16,806 nucleotides of DNA. Origin: Candidatus Zipacnadia bacterium. Its GTDB lineage: Bacteria > Armatimonadota > UBA5377 > JALGUK01. Where the stretch lies: NCBI GenBank assembly GCA_029820875.1, contig JALGUK010000035.1, forward strand, positions 1-16,806, written 5' to 3'. Below are positions 1-6,698 of this stretch, one piece after another; position 1 is the first letter of the stretch, and every line of letters begins with the position of its first letter. The position numbers and the translations under genes were made by a program. The notes under the pieces are model-generated. The model saw only the letters and a list, made by a program, of their open reading frames with translations. It searched no databases and had not been told where the DNA came from.

Positions 1-573
1 CCGCTTCCCGAACCGGCGAATCTGCCGCCGGGGTTGCATGTTTACCTTGACAAATTCGTCATCAGCGGTCAGACAGGGACTTACGTGGAGACGAAGGCCC
101 ATATCGACCCGACGGCGACGCCGGTTACTGACCTGCCGCTTGAGGAGTTCTTTCGCGATGTGGTTGTGCTTCCCGTGGGACCTAAGGGGCCTAACGAACG
201 CATAACCGTTGAGGACCTGGAGCGTTGCGAGCGCCAGATTCGTCCCGGAGACGCCGTCCTGATTGCGACCGGCTGGGACCGCAAATGGCACGACCCCGAC
301 TTCTGTGACGCAAGCCCCTTCATCAGCCGTGACGCCGCTTACTGGCTGATGGAGCGCAAAATCGGCCTGGCAGGCGGTGACATACCGCGCTTTGACAACG
401 TGGCCGCGCCGGAATTCCCCTGGGTGGAGTTCATGGACCGCGTGCCGTTGCTGCTTGCGCCGGTGATAAACCTTGGCCAGGTCACAGCGCAACGCGCTAC
501 GCTGATTTGCTTCCCGCTGAAGGTCGTCGGAGCGTGCTCGGCGCCTTGCAGGGCGGCGATAATCGAGCCGTAA
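1..573 (+). CDS. Cyclase-family (kynurenine formamidase-like) protein, 5' end cut off by the window
   Basis: The reading frame is open from base 1, so the start lies upstream; the TTG at 34 is only the first start-like codon inside the window. The 190 visible codons match the C-terminal three quarters of the PF04199 cyclase/formamidase family. The metal-site region reads G-Q-T-G-T-Y-V-E-T-K-A-H-I-D. It is followed by DLPLEEFF, then IRPGDAVLIATGWDR, a GGDIPRFDN segment and the family-typical ending FPLKVVG...APCRA. Family members hydrolyse amides or cyclic substrates using a metal bound by HxGTHxDxPxH. Here the GTH histidine is Tyr, the Asp is Glu and the first His position is Gln, so substrate and metal use cannot be assumed. 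It is followed by the sialidase-like gene on the same strand; a shared transcript is possible but not shown. Assignment to the family is firm, the reaction is not. Confidence 0.8.
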   Translation, partial: PLPEPANLPPGLHVYLDKFVISGQTGTYVETKAHIDPTATPVTDLPLEEFFRDVVVLPVGPKGPNERITVEDLERCERQIRPGDAVLIATGWDRKWHDPDFCDASPFISRDAAYWLMERKIGLAGGDIPRFDNVAAPEFPWVEFMDRVPLLLAPVINLGQVTAQRATLICFPLKVVGACSAPCRAAIIEP

Positions 574-611
574 GAGCTTCCAGAAATAGAAGGTCTCGAC
601 CATACGAGCAT

Positions 612-716
612 GGAAACTGGTAAAAGTGCGAATATTTGTGCCGCACACATTGGCGAGCTGAAGCTTGAGCCTATTCAAAGAGGGGGAAAACTGGTGAAAC
701 TGCGAATACTTGTGCC
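612..716 (+). repeat. Imperfect direct repeat of about 31 bp; upstream copy looks like a decayed duplicate of the sialidase start
   Basis: Bases 612-642 and 685-716 align with three mismatches and one single-base indel. Shared blocks include TGCGAATA and TTGTGCC. The downstream copy is the functional start of the sialidase gene (GTG at 694). The upstream copy, read from GTA at 620, would encode V-K-V-R-I-F-V-P-H-T-L-A-S and then stop. This parallels the real V-K-L-R-I-L-V-P. It looks like the relic of a short tandem duplication in the gap between the cyclase and sialidase genes. Nothing else recognisable occupies 574-693. Confidence 0.6.
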
Positions 717-1725
717 TGCCGTAGCGGTGCTGATTCTCGCGATTCCGGGAGGGCGTGCAATGTCAGCAGGAGAGTCAAAGTATCAGGCGAAGATTCTGGA
801 GACCCGTGTTATCTGTAAGGAGCCCGGGCGTTACATTGGCTGGCCCACAATAGCAAAAACGATGAGCGGTGAGCTGCTCGTCGTGTTTTCAGGAGACCGC
901 GACGCCCACGTCTGCCCATGGGGTAAGACGCAGATGGTTCGCAGTCGAGATGATGGTAAGACGCTGGTCGTGAGCTGGTTCACCTCACTGGCATTCACCG
1001 TGCCGCGATTCACGAAAGACGAGTGGCTGAGGCACATCGAGAAGGTTGGGCCTGAGACGCGGAAGCGCTGGCTTGGGAGCTGGATCCGCCGCTCAACCGA
1101 CGGCGGCCAGACCTGGGAAGACCCGATTCGCGTCGATGTCAGTGCTCCACACGGTCCTATTCAACTCCGGGACGGCCGATTGCTCTTCGTAGGTATGGGT
1201 TACCACGAAGGCAAGCGGGTAATCGGCGTGGAGACCTCGGAGGATGACGGCCGGACATGGAAGATGCTCTCAACTGTGCCTCTTGGGAACGAAGACATCG
1301 AACATATGCATGAGCCGCACGTCGCCCAAAACGCCGACGGCAGCCTAGTTACAATGGTCCGCTACGAGCCACCCGACGGACAGTGTTTTCTCCAACAATC
1401 GGAGAGCACGGACGGAGGGAGGACATGGTCGGTGCTGCATCCGACGCCCCTTTGGGGTTACCCGCCGCATTTGATATGCCTGGACTCCTACGGTCGGCGT
1501 AAGGAGCCGTTCGGCGAGCGGGCATGCATCAGCAGGGACGGAGGGAAGACATGGGACTCCGACCATGAAATCGTTCTCGCCGACGCCATGAACGGTGACC
1601 TGGGCTACCCAGCCTCCGTGCAACTGGACGACGGCTCGATATGGACGGTTTACTATCAGATAGACCAGCCAGGTGAGAAGACCTGCCTGATGGGAACCCA
1701 CTGGCGCCTGGAGACGGGTGAGTGA
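694..1725 (+). CDS. Secreted BNR/Asp-box sialidase-family protein
   Basis: I chose the GTG at 694 because AGGGGG sits 7-8 bases upstream and the first 26 residues form a classical signal peptide (KLR, hydrophobic core LVPAVAVLILAI, GGRAMSAG). An in-frame ATG at 610 would put extra residues before it. Five Asp-box-type motifs are visible in 343 residues: SRDDGKT (84-90), STDGGQTW (134-141), SEDDGRTW (182-189), STDGGRTW (238-245) and SRDGGKTW (280-287), as expected for a six-bladed propeller. The YIGWPTIAKT segment (47-56) corresponds to the sialidase IP region, and GYPASVQLDDGSIWTVYY near the C-terminus is a family hallmark. The protein probably acts on glycans outside the cytoplasm; the sugar is unknown. 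The first Asp box runs directly into LVVSWFTSLAF, where relatives as I recall them carry a further 25-30 residues, so a short in-frame deletion is suspected. Confidence 0.82.
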   Translation: MKLRILVPAVAVLILAIPGGRAMSAGESKYQAKILETRVICKEPGRYIGWPTIAKTMSGELLVVFSGDRDAHVCPWGKTQMVRSRDDGKTLVVSWFTSLAFTVPRFTKDEWLRHIEKVGPETRKRWLGSWIRRSTDGGQTWEDPIRVDVSAPHGPIQLRDGRLLFVGMGYHEGKRVIGVETSEDDGRTWKMLSTVPLGNEDIEHMHEPHVAQNADGSLVTMVRYEPPDGQCFLQQSESTDGGRTWSVLHPTPLWGYPPHLICLDSYGRRKEPFGERACISRDGGKTWDSDHEIVLADAMNGDLGYPASVQLDDGSIWTVYYQIDQPGEKTCLMGTHWRLETGE

Positions 1726-1771
1726 AAACCATCAGCGAGGAGCGGATGAAGCGCCCGGGTTACCATTTTAC

Positions 1772-1801
1772 TTGCTTATTGCGCCTTCTGTGTGGTACAC
1801 T
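1772..1801 (+). promoter_or_regulatory. Candidate sigma70-type promoter for the receiver/HEAT unit
   Basis: TTGCTT (1772-1777) is followed after 18 bases by TACACT (1796-1801). A TGG directly before the -10 gives an extended -10 element. It lies in the 157-bp gap between the sialidase stop and the receiver ATG and would give a leader of about 75 nt. The -35 match is weak, so this is a plausible reading only. I saw no clear terminator for the sialidase gene in the same gap. Confidence 0.4.
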
Positions 1802-1882
1802 TGAGTATGTCGGGCTATGGGACCTCCAAGAGGAGAGAGTGGACCCGGAATCTGACGAAACTCTCACAGGGGCAGGGGTAAC

Positions 1883-2281
1883 ATGGAGTCAATTCTCATC
1901 GTGGATGACGAGACAGCAATAGCTCGACTCCTGCAGATCTACCTCGAGCGCGAAGGCTACCAGGTCGATACTGCGGCCACAGGCAAGGACGGCTTGGATG
2001 CGGCCTCAACAAAGCGCCCCGACATCATCCTGCTGGACATCTATCTTCCCGACACCAGCGGCTACGATGTGCTGGCACGCCTCAAACAGAACCGGGAGAC
2101 GCGGAGCATACCGGTTATTCTGATGACGGCTTACGAGGAGATAGCCGAGCCGCTCGGCTCACCTCAACGAGGGCTGGGCCAGGGGGCGGAACAGATCGTC
2201 ATCAAGCGCGGCAGCCCGAAAGAGATTGCGGGTATGCTCGTGGATGCTATTGGGCGGATTCGACGCCCTGCTAATTCATGA
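1883..2281 (+). CDS. Stand-alone response-regulator receiver (CheY-like) protein
   Basis: The protein has 132 residues, the size of a single receiver domain with no output domain. The acidic pair D8-D9 lies in ILIVDDE, the predicted phospho-acceptor is D52 in IILLDIYLPD, the switch threonine is T82 in ILMTAYEE, and the conserved lysine is K108 in IVIKRG. In most receivers that lysine is followed by proline; here it is Arg, with a slightly long beta4-beta5 stretch. The ATG follows a purine-rich AGGGGCAGGGG. A histidine kinase partner is not in the window. The protein lies 37 bp upstream of a HEAT-repeat gene on the same strand and probably shares its transcript. It probably acts through protein-protein contact rather than DNA binding. 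A link to the convergent secretion/pilus operon is inference from proximity. Confidence 0.9.
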   Translation: MESILIVDDETAIARLLQIYLEREGYQVDTAATGKDGLDAASTKRPDIILLDIYLPDTSGYDVLARLKQNRETRSIPVILMTAYEEIAEPLGSPQRGLGQGAEQIVIKRGSPKEIAGMLVDAIGRIRRPANS

Positions 2282-2318
2282 ATCGCCACACAGAGCCAGC
2301 GGATGTGCATGATAAGCC

Positions 2319-3005
2319 ATGAGCCTCGCTGAGAGACTGGATGCACTCCGTCGCTGTCTGCAGGACCCGGACCCCCGCGTCCGGGCTGCAGCCGGTGCGG
2401 CGGTGGATCGCCTCGAACGCCTGCAGAACGTGGACCTGCTGGCGGCATCGCTGCAATCACCCGATAGACAGACCCGCCTGGAAGCAATCTACGCTTTGAG
2501 CGAGCTCGACACGCCTGAGGTCGGGCGGCATTTGATGAAGGCAGCGGGCAGCGAGGACGATGATGTCCGCGCCACAGCCGTTGCTGCGCTCGGGCAAGTC
2601 GGCTATGAACCTGCATTGCCTCTGATAATCCGATGCCTCAAAGACTCAAGCACCGGCGTGCGGGTCCGGGCCGCGGAGGCGCTTGCGCAACTTGCAAGTC
2701 CCCGGTCGTGTGACGCCCTTATGGCTGCACTGGATGATGATGCTCCGGAGGTCGTCGCAGCAGCGCAGACTGCTCTTGAAAAAGTCATCGGTCCAGAGCG
2801 CATAAAGGCGCTGTGCGAAAAGCTCTCTGAAGCGGAGCGGCCTGACAAGCGCGCAGCAGCCGCTGCACTACTGGGAGCTATTGGCAATCCGGCGGCGGAG
2901 TCCTCACTTCTGCGGGCGCTTTCGGATGAGGAAGCCGGCGTTCGCGAAAGCGCAGCGACAGCTCTGGGGAGGCTGCAGGTCACGGTCAGCCAGAGGCCGG
3001 AGTGA
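2319..3005 (+). CDS. HEAT-repeat protein (six to seven PBS-lyase-like repeats)
   Basis: The 228 residues are almost entirely tandem helical repeats of about 30 residues. The typical pattern L..L.D....VR..A..ALG.L is seen at DPDPRVRAAAGAAVDRL, SPDRQTRLEAIYALSEL, SEDDDVRATAVAALGQV, DSSTGVRVRAAEALAQL, DDAPEVVAAAQTALEKV and DEEAGVRESAATALGRL. There is no signal peptide, membrane segment or catalytic motif, so a cytoplasmic scaffold is likely. Two stop codons in frame lie just upstream (TGA TAA), so the ATG at 2319 is the first possible start. Its ribosome binding site is weak, which suggests coupling to the receiver gene upstream. The C-terminal part of the 4477-6648 gene product has the same repeat type. 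Function unknown. Confidence 0.85.
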   Translation: MSLAERLDALRRCLQDPDPRVRAAAGAAVDRLERLQNVDLLAASLQSPDRQTRLEAIYALSELDTPEVGRHLMKAAGSEDDDVRATAVAALGQVGYEPALPLIIRCLKDSSTGVRVRAAEALAQLASPRSCDALMAALDDDAPEVVAAAQTALEKVIGPERIKALCEKLSEAERPDKRAAAAALLGAIGNPAAESSLLRALSDEEAGVRESAATALGRLQVTVSQRPE

Positions 3006-3007
3006 GG

Positions 3008-4465
3008 TCAGTCCTCGTCCTTTCGCGGATACAGGATACTACGCACGTCGATGCCGTATGAATGCGGGGCAACGGACTGGACGATTGTCCGCCCCAATCC
3101 TTCCCCTGTAGAAACAGACAAGTCAGTCTCCACCGGCTCCGGTAAGGGCTGGCCGGCGGAATCGGTTATAATCATGACCACCGGGCGCGAGGGGTCGGCC
3201 ATGTTGCCCTTTGTCACCACCGCGAGTTCATTGGTTGCCAGGCGCACCACGCTGCCGACCGGATATATGCCCAGCATCTGTGCAAACCGTTCCACCAACT
3301 CCATATCATAGGCACCAGGCCCGGCCTCGCGTATCGCTTTGAGCGCCTCGTTGGGCGTCCAGGCCTTCTTGTAAGGCCTCAGCGTCGTCAGTGCGTCATA
3401 GGAGTCGGCAATGGCGCAGACCAGGCTTACAAAGTGAAGCGAGCGCTTGTGCACGAGGGTCGGGTACCCGGATAAATCGCGTCGGGCGTGATGCTCAAGG
3501 GCGACAATCGGCCCAAGCCAGTGTGAACCGCCGGCGCGTTGCAGCATCCGCGCACCGTCAATCGGGTGGCGCTTAATCACCTCGAACTCTTCGTCCGTCA
3601 AGCGACTGGGCTTGTTGAGAATCTCATGTGGAATCAGCACCTTGCCGATGTCATGAAGAATTACGGCCACCCCAACCTCCTGCAGACGAGCAGGGTCCAG
3701 TGCCATACCCGCGAGCAACGCCAGAGACAGGACCGCAACATTGATGGAGTGGGTGAACGTATACTGGTCGTAGCTTTTGATGGATGTGAGACCCAGCAGA
3801 GCGGAACTGTCGTCAAGGATGCTCTTGGTAAGGTCATCCACAACCAATTCTACAGGCCGCAACTTGATAATCTCGCCCGACCGGGCTTCGTCCATCACCT
3901 GTTGGATGACCTGCACGGTGGCATCGTAGACGCGGCGTGCTTCTTCGCGCACCTCGTCCGGCGACTCTCTAATAGCCGGTTGAGCCGCCTCGCTGTAAGC
4001 CGTGATGTGTGCGACACCGCGGTCCGACAGCGCCTGCGCCAGACCTCCCCGGCGGGCCACAAGCGCCGGGCTTGTGCATAGGATCTCCAAGAGGCTGCTC
4101 AGCTCCTCACCTCTGAGGCCACGCGAGAAGCTCAAGCTGCCGGTACCGCGCGCGCTTACCTCCTCCATTAGTCGGATGGCGCCGAGCGGGGTCTCCTGCA
4201 TAGGCATCTCGTCAAAAACTATGGTGCCTTCAACCAGCGAGACGGTCACTCGCGGCCGTCGCCTCAATACACCGGCCAGGACCTGCCGGGACCGGGCGAT
4301 GGCCCTTGCGACCGCCGGGTGGGATACATCGTACAAGCTGGCGCTTTGCAGCGCGCTGTGCAAAGCAGTCAGAGCCGCCATCGTCTGCTCGGCCAATATC
4401 ATAGCGACTTTGTTCTCGGCCGGAACAGCACCTGTATCCGGTTGTGCCATTGCTGAACTCTCCAC
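3008..4465 (-). CDS. HD-GYP domain protein, predicted cyclic-di-GMP phosphodiesterase
   Basis: The 485-residue product has an N-terminal module (about 25-165) with SLYDVSHPAV at 43-52, a helical linker, an HD-GYP domain (about 205-400) and a small C-terminal domain (about 400-485). HD-GYP signatures are complete: H239, H271-D272 in HDIGK, H300 in IKRHP, H325-H326, GYP at 333-335 and D354 in IADSYDAL. The usual HHE..DGSGYP reads HHARRDLSGYP, a mild deviation. The family hydrolyses cyclic di-GMP to pGpG or GMP with a bi- or trinuclear metal site. It is the last gene of the - strand operon, 11 bp after the preceding stop, with AAGGGG 7 bases before the GTG at 4465. An ATG at 4450 with GGAG upstream is an alternative start. 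No membrane segment is seen, so it is cytoplasmic. Confidence 0.92.
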   Translation of the reverse strand: MESSAMAQPDTGAVPAENKVAMILAEQTMAALTALHSALQSASLYDVSHPAVARAIARSRQVLAGVLRRRPRVTVSLVEGTIVFDEMPMQETPLGAIRLMEEVSARGTGSLSFSRGLRGEELSSLLEILCTSPALVARRGGLAQALSDRGVAHITAYSEAAQPAIRESPDEVREEARRVYDATVQVIQQVMDEARSGEIIKLRPVELVVDDLTKSILDDSSALLGLTSIKSYDQYTFTHSINVAVLSLALLAGMALDPARLQEVGVAVILHDIGKVLIPHEILNKPSRLTDEEFEVIKRHPIDGARMLQRAGGSHWLGPIVALEHHARRDLSGYPTLVHKRSLHFVSLVCAIADSYDALTTLRPYKKAWTPNEALKAIREAGPGAYDMELVERFAQMLGIYPVGSVVRLATNELAVVTKGNMADPSRPVVMIITDSAGQPLPEPVETDLSVSTGEGLGRTIVQSVAPHSYGIDVRSILYPRKDED

Positions 4466-4476
4466 TTTGGAACCCC

Positions 4477-6648
4477 TTACGTGGACGCCGCTGCAGGCGA
4501 AGCTGTGTTCTGCAGGCGCTGCAGTGCTGCCCCGCAGGCTGCTCGCACATTGCGCGGACCATGCTGAGCTACATCCTCGAGAACGTTCACCGCTGCTTCA
4601 GTGCCAATCTCTTCGAGGACCATGACTACCAAGAGTTGAATTTGCTCGTAGCTCTTCTTCCCCAGCAGGAGGCGGCGCCTGAGGACATCGGAGAGCCACT
4701 TCACGGCGCTATCAGTGCCAATCTGCCCGAGAGCCCTCACCGCGGCGACTCGCGAGGAATCCATCCTGGCTGCGCCGCGTCCGATGGCCAACTCCCCGAG
4801 AGCATCCACGGCTTTCGCGTATCGCCTGCGGCCCAATCCTAATGCCGCCGTCTCGCGGACTTCATTTGAGGGGTCCGCAAGAGCGTTCATCAGCAAGTCC
4901 TGTGCATATGGACTGGATTCAATAGCCAATCCACGAACCACCGCCAGCCGCCGATTCACATCGGAATCGGCGAGAACCGCACCAAAAGCGGGTCCAGCCG
5001 CGTCCGTTCCGATTCTCGCCAGAACTGCAGCGGCATCCCGCACTACATCCATATCAAGCGACGCCTGCATCGTCTCGCCGAGGGGCCCGGTGACCTGCCC
5101 GCCTAACTGATAGAGAACATCTCCAGCAGTTGCCCGCGTTTCCTCATCAGATGTGGCGAGAACCTGGCATACCTGAGCGACGAACTCGTCGGTGAACAGC
5201 GCTTGCAGAAGTCCCCGCGCGGTTTCGTTACCCGAAGACTCCCGGCGCAGAAAGCTCAGGGTGTGCAATACCGCCTGGAGATCCCCCATGCTCAGCGCAT
5301 CAGTCAACGCTCGACAAATGTCTTGCGTGCTGACTGCAGGCACCGTATTGGGCGTCGCCGCATGTTCTCCGGCGTCGGGCGATGCAAGCGCCAATTGCAG
5401 CAACGTTTCAATCGCTTCCCAATTCGAGACACTGCCACCGTCATCAGGGATGGACAACGCAAACGCCGTGCCACCACTCACACCAGCGGTGGAAGAGGTC
5501 CACTCATCTTCTTCCTCAACCTCATTTCCTCCGGCCACCAGCATTTCGAGCATCGTTGGCTCGATTACCGTCGCAAAAAGGTCGTGCAAGCCCTCTTCGG
5601 ACAGAATCGCTTTAAGACGCTCCTCCATTCTTTCGAACCGTTCAACAGTGCGAACCAGGCGACTGAAGAGAATGGCCAGGCGATACCTGCTCCCATCCGC
5701 GTCCTGAGCCTCCCGCACAAGAAGCTGTGCCACCTGCTCGTCGGAGAGGTCGTCCAGGATACGTTCGAAGGGGTCCATACCCTCATCCACCGGAGGAGTA
5801 GCGCACAGCACCGTTGCCGCCCTTAGAGGAGATGGAAGCTGTACAATGGCGTCAGAGAAGGCGGACTTCGCCTGTGCCCACTCGCCGCGCTGCTGAAGCA
5901 ATAAGCTGCAGACCCCTCGTATAATCCGAACCAGCACCGTCGCCTGGACATTCGGGGCCTCAAAGCCCGCTATCTGCGAGGCTGCATCCGCTGCCTGCGA
6001 AAGGGTGGTCGCCAGAGGGGTGGAACGCTCGAAGAGATTCTCCGCCTGCCCCAATGCCACAGTAATTGGTCCCTGCAGACGCCCGGAGAGGAATCCGCAC
6101 AACTCAACGCCTAAAAGTTTCTGCATCTCGCTGGTCTGGAACGGGTCATCCTCCACCGTAATATGGGTGTACTCCAGATCAGTGATGGCCACCCTTTTCA
6201 GACCGCGAACTACAGCAACAGCATGTGCCCCGCCCTGGTCCTTGAGCTCGTCGGGCGAGAGGGTGAGGATTCGGAGGCAGTGAGCAAGCTCCTCGATGGA
6301 TGTGCCTGGATGGAAAGCGATGCCGCGAATGGAGCGCCGCCGCATCCGCTCTGCGATTTCTTCCACATGCTTCGCCAGGTCACTGACGAGACGGCGGTTC
6401 AGGTACAGTTGCCTCTCGACCACCATTAACTCCACTCGTCCGCTCACGGCCAAGAGGGACTCGAGGTCTTCGTGGACGCTGGAAACAGCGGAGATAGCTG
6501 AGGGGTGGCCGTCGGGGTACATTGCGGTCAAATCCAACCCCTTGCGGAACTTGGCCAACCACTGCAACAACGATGGATCCGCCTGTTCTCGCTTGCTTGT
6601 AGCAGCGCCCGTGGCTGGGGCTTTTTTATGCTCCTGCTCCACGCGCAC
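4477..6648 (-). CDS. Large HEAT-repeat protein sharing an N-terminal module with the HD-GYP protein
   Basis: Residues about 25-165 resemble the N-terminus of the neighbouring HD-GYP protein: a helix ending in A-M-Y-P-D-G-H-P (against S-L-Y-D-V-S-H-P), then RVELMVVE, IAFHPGTSIEELAHCLRIL (against LSFSRGLRGEELSSLLEIL), a GG, and a GLKRVAI strand. The middle (about 170-440) is helical with an acidic stretch (EVEEEDEW). About 455-720 are HEAT repeats, for example DMDVVRDAAAVLARIG, DPSNEVRETAALGLG and GPRNVRAACGAALQRL. I prefer the GTG at 6648 because AAAGGG lies 8 bases upstream; the TTG at 6657 would abut that site. There is no signal peptide or membrane segment. It lies between the pilus alignment genes and the HD-GYP gene, so a cytoplasmic scaffold or regulator of the machine is likely. 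No known gene is recognised. Confidence 0.85.
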   Translation of the reverse strand: MRVEQEHKKAPATGAATSKREQADPSLLQWLAKFRKGLDLTAMYPDGHPSAISAVSSVHEDLESLLAVSGRVELMVVERQLYLNRRLVSDLAKHVEEIAERMRRRSIRGIAFHPGTSIEELAHCLRILTLSPDELKDQGGAHAVAVVRGLKRVAITDLEYTHITVEDDPFQTSEMQKLLGVELCGFLSGRLQGPITVALGQAENLFERSTPLATTLSQAADAASQIAGFEAPNVQATVLVRIIRGVCSLLLQQRGEWAQAKSAFSDAIVQLPSPLRAATVLCATPPVDEGMDPFERILDDLSDEQVAQLLVREAQDADGSRYRLAILFSRLVRTVERFERMEERLKAILSEEGLHDLFATVIEPTMLEMLVAGGNEVEEEDEWTSSTAGVSGGTAFALSIPDDGGSVSNWEAIETLLQLALASPDAGEHAATPNTVPAVSTQDICRALTDALSMGDLQAVLHTLSFLRRESSGNETARGLLQALFTDEFVAQVCQVLATSDEETRATAGDVLYQLGGQVTGPLGETMQASLDMDVVRDAAAVLARIGTDAAGPAFGAVLADSDVNRRLAVVRGLAIESSPYAQDLLMNALADPSNEVRETAALGLGRRRYAKAVDALGELAIGRGAARMDSSRVAAVRALGQIGTDSAVKWLSDVLRRRLLLGKKSYEQIQLLVVMVLEEIGTEAAVNVLEDVAQHGPRNVRAACGAALQRLQNTASPAAAST

Positions 6649-6698
6649 CGTCAGCAACCCCTTTTATTGGCGGAAAACCCTCGCCGGAAATGCGATGC

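Noticed and set aside
1722..1922. A 66-codon + strand frame bridging the sialidase and receiver genes
   Set aside because: It overlaps the end of one gene and the start of the other, has no good ribosome site and no recognisable sequence. It covers the candidate promoter.
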